NCBI GenBank assembly: GCA_947624945.1
Contig: CANQMJ010000020.1
Coordinates: forward strand, 1-23,933
Length of the DNA: 23,933 nucleotides
Direction: 5' to 3'
Source of the DNA: an uncultured Clostridia bacterium
GTDB lineage: Bacteria; Bacillota; Clostridia; Oscillospirales; CAG-272
Position 1 is the first letter of the stretch. Each line of letters opens with the position of its first letter. The notes beneath the pieces are model-generated. The model had not been told where the DNA came from, did not search any database, and worked only from the letters and a program-made list of their open reading frames with translations. This document shows positions 1-8,482 of the stretch, piece after piece. Both the position numbers and the translations under genes were made by a program.

Positions 1-882
1 TATGCGTTTATAAGTGGTTACGTCGGCTGGAACAGGAAGTGGAAGCCGTCGAGAGTTTTGTCCGTATGGGTGCAGGTGCTCTTCTACACTCTCGTGATGG
101 CGGCGATATTCCTGCCGACCGGAGCTTACGAGGACACCGCAGGCGCGCTGAAGCAGTCGTTTTTCCCGATATTCATGAATCACTACTGGTACATAACGGC
201 GTATGTCGCGCTGATGGTGCTCGCGCCTTTTCTCAATCGCGGCATCGCGAGCGTGACGAAACGCGAGGCGATATGTTTCGTCTGCGCGTCGCTCGTCATA
301 TTCATGATTGTGCCGCGCGCGACGAATCTGCCCGTGTTCGGACTGTCGAGCGGGTACAGCGTGCTGTGGCTCGTAGTATGCTACATCTACGGCGGGCTGA
401 TCTCTCGCTTCGGGTTCGGACGGTCGATACCGTGGTACGTGCTGCTTATCGTTTATCTCGTTTTGACGGCTGTGACGAGCGCGTTTCGCATGTCGGGCGT
501 CACGAAACAGATGGCGTATATCTCGCCGGCGATATTCATCGGCTCGGCGTCTTTGTGCATTCTGTTTTCAAAGATGCGCATAGGCGAGGCAGGTAAGACG
601 ATAGTCGGCATATTCTCGCCCGCGACGCTCGGAGTTTATATAATCCACACGAACTACTTCGTTTGGAACAGGTATATTTACGGGTACGCGTCCGGATTTA
701 CGGGCAGCGGCGTCTTCCTGTGCGTGATATCGGTACTTGCCGCGGTTCTCATGATATATCTCGTGCTGTCGCTCTGCGACATCGCGAGGATGCAGCTTTT
801 CCGCCTCGTTCGGCTCGACAGGCTCATAAAGCTCTCGGACAGGCTCGTGAAGGAGCATGACGACGAGTCACTTGAAAAGTGA
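1..882 (+). CDS. Membrane acyltransferase (acyltransferase 3 family), 5' partial
   Basis: The reading frame is open from the first base, so the start lies upstream of the window; about 293 residues are visible and the stop is at 880-882. The protein is very hydrophobic, with about eight likely membrane segments separated by short basic loops. The segment HYWYITAYVALMVLAPFLN, encoded near 181-237, is typical of the acyltransferase 3 family of polytopic enzymes that O-acetylate or O-acylate surface polysaccharides and glycolipids. The conserved N-terminal part of the family, with the catalytic His, would be outside the window, so activity cannot be judged. The tail after the last membrane segment is short and charged. 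Its 3' end overlaps the 3' end of the convergent spoIIR by 15 bp. Family assignment is good; the substrate is unknown. Confidence 0.8.
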   Translation, partial: YAFISGYVGWNRKWKPSRVLSVWVQVLFYTLVMAAIFLPTGAYEDTAGALKQSFFPIFMNHYWYITAYVALMVLAPFLNRGIASVTKREAICFVCASLVIFMIVPRATNLPVFGLSSGYSVLWLVVCYIYGGLISRFGFGRSIPWYVLLIVYLVLTAVTSAFRMSGVTKQMAYISPAIFIGSASLCILFSKMRIGEAGKTIVGIFSPATLGVYIIHTNYFVWNRYIYGYASGFTGSGVFLCVISVLAAVLMIYLVLSLCDIARMQLFRLVRLDRLIKLSDRLVKEHDDESLEK

Positions 883-1461
883 GCGTATCATCTCGACTAT
901 TTTGAATTTGACCGTATAGCGCACGTTGTTGGACTCGGTTATTATCTTATACTGTGACGGTGTGAATCCCGCCTCGACGAATTGACGGCGAAGCTCGCCT
1001 TCGTCCGAGGCGGGACTTGTGCACATCCTCGGAAACAGCACGCACCACCAGTTGTGACCCTCGCCGTCGCCGATAATGACGCGCAGCGACGTGTACGACC
1101 CGGCGGGCAGCGTGACAGGTCCGTACGATTTGCGCGGGTACGGCTCGGTCGTAAGAGTCGCTGTGACGGGGCGGTCTTCGGGCAGTATCTCCGAGGCGGC
1201 GGACGTTATCTCTGGCAGGAGCGCGCGCAGCTCGCGCTCGGCGTCCTCTTTGTTTTCGGCGGTCAGCTTTGAGCCGACGAGATTGAGGACTTCGTCGCGG
1301 ACGCGTAGCTTTTCAGCTTGGTCGGGTTCCGTGTCCGAGTTGGCGATGACGTGCAGTCTTATTATGTTGTCGCAGAGCGCAAAGTCAGATGCCGACGGCA
1401 GAAACGCGGAAAGTGACGATGCGAGCAGGACGAGCGCGCATATGACGGCTAACTTTTTCAT
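868..1461 (-). CDS. spoIIR: Stage II sporulation protein R (SpoIIR)
   Basis: The frame encodes 197 residues. In known systems SpoIIR is made in the forespore and secreted into the intermembrane space, where it activates the SpoIIGA protease to process pro-sigma-E in the mother cell. The sequence begins with a Lys pair and a hydrophobic segment (about residues 4-24), consistent with an export signal. The family hallmark IRLHVIANSD follows at about residue 34, then a charged helix with KLRVRDEVL. The second conserved block, LPAGSYTSLRVIIGDGEG with HNWWCVLFPRMC, is near residues 119-147. The ATG at 1461 is preceded by GAGGT (1470-1474 on the plus-strand numbering) at 8 nt spacing. A possible sigma-F-type promoter lies upstream at 1499-1528. 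It is the clearest evidence that the organism forms endospores. Confidence 0.93.
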   Translation of the reverse strand: MKKLAVICALVLLASSLSAFLPSASDFALCDNIIRLHVIANSDTEPDQAEKLRVRDEVLNLVGSKLTAENKEDAERELRALLPEITSAASEILPEDRPVTATLTTEPYPRKSYGPVTLPAGSYTSLRVIIGDGEGHNWWCVLFPRMCTSPASDEGELRRQFVEAGFTPSQYKIITESNNVRYTVKFKIVEMIRSLFK

Positions 1462-1498
1462 TTTGACGTACCTCGCTTGAATGTTTTTTATTTACGCG

Positions 1499-1528
1499 AT
1501 TATTTGCCGTAACGGAGAAAAAATATAC
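1499..1528 (-). promoter_or_regulatory. Possible sigma-F-type promoter of spoIIR
   Basis: Reading the minus strand, GTATA (plus positions 1524-1528) fits the forespore -35 consensus GYWTA exactly. It is followed after exactly 15 nt by GGCAAATAAT (1499-1508), which matches the GGNRANANTW -10 consensus at all but two constrained positions. The predicted start, about 30 nt before the ATG, leaves room for the GAGGT ribosome site. No convincing sigma-A pair is seen in the same stretch. In Bacillus subtilis spoIIR is transcribed by sigma-F, so the match is biologically reasonable, but the consensus is short and the call is tentative. Confidence 0.4.
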
Positions 1529-1560
1529 GCAAAACGCCGCTTATTTTTTCAATTTAACGG

Positions 1561-1589
1561 TTGTCAAGCGTACCATAATGTGATACAAT
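1561..1589 (+). promoter_or_regulatory. Sigma-A promoter of the pyr operon
   Basis: TTGTCA (1561-1566) and TACAAT (1584-1589) are separated by 17 nt, and TG at 1581-1582 makes an extended -10. Transcription would begin near 1596, giving a leader of roughly 40 nt before pyrC. No terminator hairpin, PyrR-like anti-antiterminator or known riboswitch fold is visible between this promoter and the gene. The spoIIR promoter region lies just upstream on the other strand, so the two transcription units are divergent. Confidence 0.75.
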
Positions 1590-1638
1590 ATCATGAAACG
1601 ACAAAACGCGTGAAAACGCGCGTCCCACGGCGGTGCGT

Positions 1639-2829
1639 ATGGCAGCAGTATTCAAGCTCAAAAAATATCCCGAACTCGATTTCGCCCCCGATGCGGAATT
1701 TATTTGTATTGGCGGCGACGATTCCGAATATATTTTTTTTCCCGGTTTTTGCGATGTGCATGTGCATTTTCGTGAGCCGGGTTTTTCATATAAGGAGACG
1801 ATAAAAACGGGTACGCTCGCGGCGGCTCACGGCGGCTACACGGACGTATGTACTATGCCGAATCTGTCGCCGGTACCGGACTGCCGCGAAAGTCTTGACG
1901 TGCAGCTCGAAATAATACGGCGCGACGCTGTCGTAAACGTGCATCCGTACGCGTCGATAACGGTCGGCGAGCGGGGCGAGCGCCTGTCCGACATGGACGC
2001 GCTCGCGCGCGATGCGATAGCATTTTCCGACGACGGACGCGGCGTGCAGTCTGAGGACATGATGCGCGCGGCGATGGAAAAGGCGAGGTCGCTCGGAAAA
2101 ATGATAGTCGCGCACTGCGAGGTCAACGAGCTTTTGCACGGCGGGTACATACACGACGGCGAATATGCGCGCGCGCACAGTCACCGAGGCATACCGAGCG
2201 AGAGCGAGTGGCGGCAGATTGAGCGCGACATCCGCCTCGCCGAGGCGACGGGGTGCGCGTATCACGTATGCCACATATCGTGTAAGGAGAGCGTGGAGCT
2301 CATACGCGAGGCGAAGTCGCGCGGAGTCGACGTGACGTGCGAGACGGCGCCGCATTATCTTCTGCTCGACGAGGGCGACTTATGCGAGGACGGCAGGTTC
2401 CGCATGAATCCGCCGCTGCGCGGAAGGGAAGACAGGGAAGCGCTCGTCGAGGGCATCGTCGACGGCACGATAGACATGATAGCTACCGACCACGCGCCGC
2501 ACAGCGCGGAGGAAAAGTCGCGCGGGCTTTCCGGCAGCGCGTTCGGCATCGTCGGGCTCGAGTGCGCGTTCCCGGTGCTTTATACGGGGCTCGTCAAAAC
2601 AGGCGTGATAACGCTCGAACGTCTCGTCGAGCTTTTGGCGGGCGCGCCGCGCCGCAGATTCGGCATACCCTACGACGGCAGCTATACCGTATGGGATCTC
2701 GGCGCGAGATACAAAATCGACACTGACAGCTTTCTGTCGATGGGAAAGTCGACGCCGTTTGCGGGAGCGGACGTATACGGAAAATGCATGGCGACCGTGT
2801 GCGGCGGCGAAAAGGTTTATTCTGACTGA
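1639..2829 (+). CDS. pyrC: Dihydroorotase, class I
   Basis: This amidohydrolase interconverts N-carbamoyl-aspartate and dihydroorotate, the third step of UMP synthesis. The metal-binding motif DVHVHFREPG lies near residue 40. Further active-site segments are FSDDGRG, MIVAHCEV, TCETAPHYLLLDE, RMNPPLR and the C-terminal ATDHAPHS, so all expected ligands are present. The N-terminal small domain is short, which is common in Clostridial homologues. The start is uncertain: GTG at 1633 and ATG at 1639 are in frame and neither has a strong Shine-Dalgarno; ATG is preferred here. It is the first gene after the sigma-A promoter at 1561-1589, and carB follows after 21 nt with its own ribosome site. Confidence 0.93.
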   Translation: MAAVFKLKKYPELDFAPDAEFICIGGDDSEYIFFPGFCDVHVHFREPGFSYKETIKTGTLAAAHGGYTDVCTMPNLSPVPDCRESLDVQLEIIRRDAVVNVHPYASITVGERGERLSDMDALARDAIAFSDDGRGVQSEDMMRAAMEKARSLGKMIVAHCEVNELLHGGYIHDGEYARAHSHRGIPSESEWRQIERDIRLAEATGCAYHVCHISCKESVELIREAKSRGVDVTCETAPHYLLLDEGDLCEDGRFRMNPPLRGREDREALVEGIVDGTIDMIATDHAPHSAEEKSRGLSGSAFGIVGLECAFPVLYTGLVKTGVITLERLVELLAGAPRRRFGIPYDGSYTVWDLGARYKIDTDSFLSMGKSTPFAGADVYGKCMATVCGGEKVYSD

Positions 2830-2850
2830 TATATTCTGAAAGGTAAGAAC

Positions 2851-5800
2851 ATGGCAAAGAGAACGGACATCAAAAAGGTACTCATCATAGGGTCGGGACC
2901 GATAGTTATCGGTCAGGCGGCGGAGTTCGACTACGCGGGCACGCAGGCGTGCCTCGCGCTCAAGGAGGAGGGATACGAGGTCATACTCGTCAACTCGAAT
3001 CCCGCGACGATAATGACGGACACGACGATAGCGGATAAGGTCTACATGGAGCCGCTGACGCTCGAATTCGTGGCGAAGATTCTGCGCCGCGAGCGTCCGG
3101 ACGCGATAGTGCCCGGCATAGGCGGTCAGACGGGACTGAATCTCGCAGTCCAGCTCGAGAAAAAGGGTGTATTGCGCGAGTGCGGCGTCGAGCTGCTCGG
3201 TACTCCGCGCGAGTCGATAGAGAGGGCGGAGGACAGAGAGCTCTTTAAGGAGATGTGCCAGTCGATAGGCGAGCCCGTCATCCCGTCCGAGATAACGTAC
3301 TCTATCGAGGAGGCGAAGGCGGCGGCGACTCACATCGGATATCCCGTCGTTCTGCGTCCCGCGTTCACGCTCGGCGGCACGGGCGGCGGATTTGCGAACG
3401 ACGAGGAGGAGCTCGTCGAGATCGCGTCGAACGCGTTCAAGCTCTCGCCCGTTCATCAGGTGCTCGTCGAAAAGAGCGTGAAGGGCTATAAAGAGATCGA
3501 ATTCGAGGTCATGCGTGACAGTAACGACAAGTGCATAACGATATGCGGCATGGAAAACGTCGACCCCGTCGGCGTGCACACGGGCGACTCGATCGTCGTC
3601 GCGCCTATTCTGTCGCTGAACGATCACGATCTCAAGATGCTCAACGATTCGGCGATAAAGATCATACGCGAGCTTAAAATACACGGCGGCTGCAACGTGC
3701 AGTTCGCGCTCCACCCCGAGACGAGCGAATATTTCTTAATCGAGGTCAACCCGCGCGTGTCGCGTTCGTCGGCGCTCGCGTCAAAGGCGAGCGGATATCC
3801 GATCGCTCGCGTGACGGCGAAAATTGCGCTCGGAATGGCGCTCGAGGATATACCCGTGGCGGGCGGCACGGCGGCGACGGAGCCGTCGCTCGACTACATA
3901 GTCGCGAAGTTCCCGCGTTTCCCGTTCGACAAGTTCTCCGAGGCGCCGAACACGCTCGGCACGCAGATGAAGGCGACGGGCGAGGTCATGGGCATCGGCT
4001 CGACGCTCGAGGAATGTATGCTCAAATCGGTGCGTTCGCTCGAAACGGGCGTGTGCCACCTGCACCTGCCGAAGTTCGACTCGTGGGAGACGGAGCGCAT
4101 ACTCGAGTATATCTCGCAGTTCCGCGACGACAACATTTTTGCGATAACGGAGCTTCTGCGCCGGGGCGTGCCGGTTTCAAAGCTGCATGAGATAACGATG
4201 ATAACGGAGCTGTTCCTCGAGTCGATAAAGAAGATAGTCGAAATGGAGGGAACGCTCAAAAAATCAAAGGGCGACGAGGGCGTTCTGCGCGAGGCGAAGA
4301 AGATGGGATTCTCCGACCCGTATATCGCAAAGCTCTGGAACTGCGGTGAGCTCGACGTTTACGCGCAGCGCAAAAAGTGCGGCATCGTGCCGGTGTTCCG
4401 CATGGTGGACACGCTGCACACGGGCAAGTATATAGCGTACCTATACTCGTCGTACTCGGGCAAAAACGATTCGCGCCTGACGGATAAGCCGAAGATAGTG
4501 GTGCTCGGCGCGGGCCCGATACGCATAGGTCAGGGCGTCGAGTTCGACTATTCGACGGTCCACGCCGTTCAGACGATAAAGCGCAACGGATATGAGGCTA
4601 TCATCATCAACAACAACCCCGAGACGGTTTCGACGGACTACACGACGGGCGACAAGCTCTACTTCGAGCCGCTGACGCCGGAGGACGTCATGGCTATAAT
4701 CGACTTCGAGCAGCCGATGGGAGTTATCGCGTCGCTCGGCGGTCAGACAGCGATAAATCTCGCCGATCCGCTCCACAAGCGCGGAGTCAAGATAATAGGC
4801 ACCGACTGCGACGCCATCGACAGGGCGGAGGACAGGGACAGCTTCGAGCATGTGCTCGCGGAGCTCGGCATACCGCAGCCGAAGGGGCGCGCCGTCTACG
4901 ATATCGAGGAGGGCGTCAGAGTTGCAAAAGAGATAGGATATCCCGTGCTCATACGTCCGAGCTTCGTGCTCGGCGGGCGAGCGATGGAGATAGTGGCGAA
5001 GGAGGAGCATCTGCGCCGTTATCTTCAGACAGCTGTCGACATCGACCGTGAAAGATGCGTGCTCGTCGACAAGTACATACAGGGGCGCGAGCTCGAGGTC
5101 GACGCGATATGCGACGGTCACGACGTATTCGTGCCCGGCATAATGGAGCTCGTGGAGCGCACGGGCATACATTCGGGCGACTCGATATCGGTGTACCCGA
5201 CGTTCTCTGTGTCGGATAAGGTCAAGGGAACGATACTCGGGTATGCGAAAAAACTCGGGCTCGGTATCGGAATCGTGGGACTTTACAACATACAGTTCAT
5301 AGTCGACAAGAATGACGACGTCTATATAATCGAGGTCAACCCGCGCTCGTCGCGCACGGTGCCGTTCCTCTCGAAGTCTACGGGGTACAGTCTCGCCGAC
5401 ATCGCGACCGAGGTCATACTCGGCAAGAGCTTAAAGGAGCAGGGAATATTCGACCTCTACCCGCAGGAGAAGAAGAGATACTACGTAAAGGTGCCGGTGT
5501 TCTCGTTCAATAAGATAAAGGGGCTCGATGCGTATCTGTCGCCGGAGATGAAGTCGACGGGCGAGGCGATCGGTTACGACGACAAGCTGCACCGCGCGAT
5601 GTATAAGGCGATGGTGGCGTCGGGTATGAACATGCAGAATTACGGCACGGTGCTCGTGACGCTCGCAGACGAGGACAAGGAGGAGGCGCTGCCGCTCGTC
5701 CGCCGCTTCTACGACATGGGTTTCAACATCGAGGCGACGATAGGCACCGCGAATTATCTGCGCGAGCACGGCATACGCACGAGAGTGCGCGGCAAGCTGT

Positions 5801-6027
5801 CGGAGGGCAGCGACGAGATACTCGACGCGATACGGTCGGGATTCGTCAGCTATGTGATAAACACGCGCGCGATAATGTCGGGCGTGCATTACGAGGACGG
5901 CGTGGCGATACGCCGCTGCGCGACCGAGAACAACGTGACGCTGTTCTCGTCGCTCGACACGGTGCGCGTGCTGCTCGATGTTCTCGAGGAAACGACGCTG
6001 AAGATATCGACGATAGACGCGAAGTAA
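2851..6027 (+). CDS. carB: Carbamoyl-phosphate synthase large subunit
   Basis: The frame encodes 1058 residues, the normal length for CarB, which makes carbamoyl phosphate from bicarbonate, ammonia and two ATP. The two homologous synthetase halves are visible: KVLIIGSGPIVIGQAAEFDY with NSNPATIMTD at the N-terminus, and KIVVLGAGPIRIGQGVEFDY with NNNPETVSTD starting near residue 548. Each half has an ATP-grasp core ending in IEVNPR-type sequence. The last ~130 residues form an MGS-like allosteric domain. AAAGGT at 2839-2844 is a good ribosome site. The glutaminase partner carA is not adjacent on either side or anywhere in the window, although carA-carB is the usual order. Downstream lies a hairpin-rich insertion before pyrK. 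Confidence 0.97.
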   Translation: MAKRTDIKKVLIIGSGPIVIGQAAEFDYAGTQACLALKEEGYEVILVNSNPATIMTDTTIADKVYMEPLTLEFVAKILRRERPDAIVPGIGGQTGLNLAVQLEKKGVLRECGVELLGTPRESIERAEDRELFKEMCQSIGEPVIPSEITYSIEEAKAAATHIGYPVVLRPAFTLGGTGGGFANDEEELVEIASNAFKLSPVHQVLVEKSVKGYKEIEFEVMRDSNDKCITICGMENVDPVGVHTGDSIVVAPILSLNDHDLKMLNDSAIKIIRELKIHGGCNVQFALHPETSEYFLIEVNPRVSRSSALASKASGYPIARVTAKIALGMALEDIPVAGGTAATEPSLDYIVAKFPRFPFDKFSEAPNTLGTQMKATGEVMGIGSTLEECMLKSVRSLETGVCHLHLPKFDSWETERILEYISQFRDDNIFAITELLRRGVPVSKLHEITMITELFLESIKKIVEMEGTLKKSKGDEGVLREAKKMGFSDPYIAKLWNCGELDVYAQRKKCGIVPVFRMVDTLHTGKYIAYLYSSYSGKNDSRLTDKPKIVVLGAGPIRIGQGVEFDYSTVHAVQTIKRNGYEAIIINNNPETVSTDYTTGDKLYFEPLTPEDVMAIIDFEQPMGVIASLGGQTAINLADPLHKRGVKIIGTDCDAIDRAEDRDSFEHVLAELGIPQPKGRAVYDIEEGVRVAKEIGYPVLIRPSFVLGGRAMEIVAKEEHLRRYLQTAVDIDRERCVLVDKYIQGRELEVDAICDGHDVFVPGIMELVERTGIHSGDSISVYPTFSVSDKVKGTILGYAKKLGLGIGIVGLYNIQFIVDKNDDVYIIEVNPRSSRTVPFLSKSTGYSLADIATEVILGKSLKEQGIFDLYPQEKKRYYVKVPVFSFNKIKGLDAYLSPEMKSTGEAIGYDDKLHRAMYKAMVASGMNMQNYGTVLVTLADEDKEEALPLVRRFYDMGFNIEATIGTANYLREHGIRTRVRGKLSEGSDEILDAIRSGFVSYVINTRAIMSGVHYEDGVAIRRCATENNVTLFSSLDTVRVLLDVLEETTLKISTIDAK

Positions 6028-6028
6028 T

Positions 6029-6097
6029 GCGGGGCTCCGCCCCGCGCCCCGCACAGGGGACTTTTACAAAAGTCCCCTGTGAACCTTCAAAACTTTT
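6029..6097 (-). repeat. Dispersed hairpin element, copy A (inverted orientation)
   Basis: Between carB and pyrK, GCGGGGC (6029-6035) and GCCCCGC (6039-6045) form a 7-bp stem with a 3-nt loop. Next, CAGGGGACTTTT (6054-6065) and AAAAGTCCCCTG (6068-6079) form a 12-bp inverted repeat around AC. CTTCAAAACTTTT follows at 6085-6097. Read on the minus strand this gives AAAAGTTTTGAAG, then a GGTTC-like step, then a GGGG...CTTTT/AAAAG...CCCC hairpin. That is the same architecture as copy B (13909-13966, plus strand) and copy C (23694-23749). There is no U-tract after the hairpin, so it is not a standard intrinsic terminator. Confidence 0.7.
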
Positions 6098-6111
6098 ATT
6101 ACGATAGGATT

Positions 6112-6852
6112 ATGAGAGAGATAATTTTGACCGTGGCGCGGAATGAAAAGATCGCGCGCGGAACGTACAGAATGGAGCTTTCGGGCGACGTATCCGACAT
6201 CACCTCGCCCGGGCAGTTCATAAACATCAAGCTCGACGGATTCTTTCTGCGCCGTCCTATATCGGTGTCGGACGTCGACTGTGACAAAGGCGTAATGACG
6301 ATAATATACAAGGTCGTCGGCGCGGGCACCGAGTATATGACGACGCTCGGCGACGGCGCGCGTCTCGACGTTTTGTCGGGGCTCGGCAACGGCTTTGACG
6401 CGGACGCATGCAAATCTGACGCGCTGCTCGTCGGAGGCGGCGCGGGCGTCGCGCCGCTCTATATGCTCGCGAAAGCGCTTATTGCGCGCGGTGTGCGCGT
6501 ATCGTGCGCGCTCGGATTCGGCACGGCGGAGGAGATATTCCTTGCAGACGAGCTGCGCGCGCTCGGGTGCGATGTGAAAGTTGCGACCGTGGACGGCAGC
6601 GCGGGTGTCAAAGGATTTGTCACCGACGCGACGGACGGGAGTGAAGAGTATATATACGTATGCGGGCCCGAGCCGATGATGAAAGCCGTATACAAAAAGT
6701 CGCGCGCGGACGGTCAGTTCAGTTTCGAGTCGCGCATGGGATGCGGATTCGGCGCGTGCCTCTGCTGCACGTGCAAGACGGTGATGGGCTACAAGCGCAT
6801 ATGCAAGGACGGTCCCGTCCTTTATAGGGAGGAGATACTATGGGAAGGCTGA
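6112..6852 (+). CDS. pyrK: Dihydroorotate dehydrogenase B, electron-transfer subunit
   Basis: This is the FAD and [2Fe-2S] subunit that passes electrons from PyrD-bound FMN to NAD+. The FAD-binding motif RRPIS is at residues 47-51, a nucleotide-binding stretch VGGGAGVAPLYMLAKAL is near 110, and CGPEPMM is in the C-terminal third. The iron-sulfur ligands are C211, C216, C219 and C231, in the family pattern C-x4-C-x2-C-xn-C, with extra cysteines at 218 and 221. A GTG at 6079 is in frame, but it sits on the last pair of a hairpin and adds 11 residues not seen in homologues; ATG at 6112 aligns with the usual start. AGGA at 6106-6109 is unusually close to it. The end overlaps pyrD by 13 nt, which suggests translational coupling within the PyrDK complex. 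Confidence 0.93.
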   Translation: MREIILTVARNEKIARGTYRMELSGDVSDITSPGQFINIKLDGFFLRRPISVSDVDCDKGVMTIIYKVVGAGTEYMTTLGDGARLDVLSGLGNGFDADACKSDALLVGGGAGVAPLYMLAKALIARGVRVSCALGFGTAEEIFLADELRALGCDVKVATVDGSAGVKGFVTDATDGSEEYIYVCGPEPMMKAVYKKSRADGQFSFESRMGCGFGACLCCTCKTVMGYKRICKDGPVLYREEILWEG

Positions 6853-7757
6853 ACGTTACGCTGTGCGGCATAGAGCTCGACAATCCGATAATACCGGCGT
6901 CGGGGACGTTCGGGTTCGGGTACGAGTTCGCGGAGATATACGACATAAACTGCCTCGGCACGTTCTCGTTCAAGGGAACGACGAAGGAGCCGCGCCTCGG
7001 CAATCCCCTGCCGCGTGTCGCCGAGTGCGCGTCGGGCATGATAAACTCGGTGGGACTGCAAAATCCGGGCGTACATAAGGTGATATCGGACGAGCTGCCG
7101 AAGATGAGGAAGTGTTTTCACAAGCCGGTCATGGCGAACATAAGCGGATTTTCCGTCGACGAGTACGCGTATGTGGCGTCGGCGCTCGACGGCGAGCCCG
7201 ATATAGGCTGGTTCGAGGTCAACGTGAGCTGTCCGAACGTGCATAAAGGCGGCGCCGTCATAGGCTCGGACGCGTGCGCGTCTGCGGACGTGGTGAGGGC
7301 GGTCAGGGCGGTGACGAAAAAGCCCGTCATCGTCAAGCTGTCGCCGAACGTGACCGACATCGTATCTATCGCAAAGTCGTGCGAGGACGCGGGCGCGGAC
7401 GGGATAAGTCTCATCAACACGCTGCTCGGCATGCGCATCGACAAGCGGACGAGAAGACCCGTCATCGCTAACGTGATGGGGGGATTTTCGGGACCCGCCG
7501 TATTCCCGGTCGCGGTTAGGATGGTGTATCAGGTCGCGCATGCGGTTGGCGTGCCCGTCGTCGGCATGGGTGGCGTATCGAGCGCGGAGGATGTAGTTGA
7601 GATGATGCTCGCGGGCGCGACCGCAGTCGGCGTCGGCGCGGCGAATCTCGTCGACCCGTACGCGTGCAAAAATATAATAAACGATCTGCCGGGGGTGCTC
7701 GACAAATATAAGATCGGCGATATAAAAGAAATAATCGGAGGAGTGAAAAATGGGTAA
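6840..7757 (+). CDS. pyrD: Dihydroorotate dehydrogenase B (NAD+), catalytic subunit
   Basis: This 305-residue FMN-dependent TIM-barrel enzyme oxidises dihydroorotate to orotate. The class 1B signature is present: NVSCPNVHKGG with the catalytic Cys at residue 131. This is Cys rather than the Ser of quinone-linked class 2 enzymes, and it agrees with the adjacent pyrK. Other family segments include the N-terminal NPIIPASGTFGFG, the substrate segment NSVGLQNPG, KLSPNVTD and the FMN phosphate-binding GMGGVSSAEDV near the C-terminus. AGGGAGG precedes the ATG, inside the pyrK coding sequence. pyrF begins 8 nt before the pyrD stop, so pyrK-pyrD-pyrF form an unbroken overlapping block. Confidence 0.96.
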   Translation: MGRLNVTLCGIELDNPIIPASGTFGFGYEFAEIYDINCLGTFSFKGTTKEPRLGNPLPRVAECASGMINSVGLQNPGVHKVISDELPKMRKCFHKPVMANISGFSVDEYAYVASALDGEPDIGWFEVNVSCPNVHKGGAVIGSDACASADVVRAVRAVTKKPVIVKLSPNVTDIVSIAKSCEDAGADGISLINTLLGMRIDKRTRRPVIANVMGGFSGPAVFPVAVRMVYQVAHAVGVPVVGMGGVSSAEDVVEMMLAGATAVGVGAANLVDPYACKNIINDLPGVLDKYKIGDIKEIIGGVKNG

Positions 7758-8448
7758 GGATGTAATCGTTGCGTGTGATTTTTCGTCGGGGACAGCGACG
7801 CTTGAATTTCTCGACAAATTCACGGGAAGAAAGCCGTTTGTAAAGATCGGCATGGAGCTTTATTACGCGGAGGGACCCGCGATCGTGCGCGAGATCAAGT
7901 CGCGCGGGCATAAGATATTCCTTGATCTGAAGCTGCACGACATACCGAACACGGTGAAAAAGGCGATGGCGGTGTTGTCGAATCTCGACGTCGACATATG
8001 CAATCTTCATGCGGCGGGAACGAAGGCGATGATGACGGCGGCGCTCGAAGGGTTGACGCGTCCCGACGGCACGCGTCCGCTGCTTATAGCTGTGACGCAG
8101 CTTACATCGACCGATCAGGCGTCGATGGAGCGCGATCTTTTGATAAAGGAGCCGATGGAAAAGGTCGTCATGCATTATGCGATGACGGCAAAATCGGCGG
8201 GACTTGACGGCGTCGTATGCTCGCCGAGGGAAGCCGAGGCCGTCCATACCGCATGCGGACGCGGATTTTTGACTGTCACGCCGGGCGTTCGCTTCGCGGA
8301 CGGCGACGCGGGCGATCAGAAGCGCGTCATGACGCCTGAGCAGGCGAAGGCGATAGGCTCCGATTACATCGTCGTCGGCAGACCGATAACGGCGGCGGCC
8401 GATCCGGTCGCAGCGTATGAGCGCTGCTGCGCCGAGTTCATCGGTTAA
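7750..8448 (+). CDS. pyrF: Orotidine-5'-phosphate decarboxylase
   Basis: This 232-residue enzyme converts OMP to UMP. The catalytic Asp-Lys-Asp network is visible in LDLKLHDIPNTV (D59, K61, D64). The early VACDFSSG supplies another substrate-binding Asp at residue 10. The C-terminal GVRFADGDAGDQKRVMTPEQA and DYIVVGRPI segments form the phosphate-binding end of the barrel. The length and motifs fit the group 1 bacterial type. A ribosome site, GGAGG, lies inside the end of pyrD just before the ATG. pyrE follows after 34 nt with its own strong Shine-Dalgarno. Confidence 0.96.
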   Translation: MGKDVIVACDFSSGTATLEFLDKFTGRKPFVKIGMELYYAEGPAIVREIKSRGHKIFLDLKLHDIPNTVKKAMAVLSNLDVDICNLHAAGTKAMMTAALEGLTRPDGTRPLLIAVTQLTSTDQASMERDLLIKEPMEKVVMHYAMTAKSAGLDGVVCSPREAEAVHTACGRGFLTVTPGVRFADGDAGDQKRVMTPEQAKAIGSDYIVVGRPITAAADPVAAYERCCAEFIG

Positions 8449-8482
8449 AATAATATATAAACATTCAATTTGGAGGTCAGAT

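Noticed and set aside
1481..1804. Plus-strand open frame overlapping the start of pyrC
   Set aside because: It crosses the pyr promoter and continues in the wrong frame through the conserved dihydroorotase metal site; pyrC is clearly the real gene.
6079..6111. GTG at 6079 as the pyrK start
   Set aside because: It adds 11 residues not seen at the start of PyrK proteins and lies on the closing pair of a 12-bp hairpin; ATG 6112 aligns with the family.
8417..8482. Upstream extension of pyrE overlapping pyrF
   Set aside because: GGAGGT at 8472-8477 directs initiation at ATG 8483, and the extra residues do not match orotate phosphoribosyltransferases.
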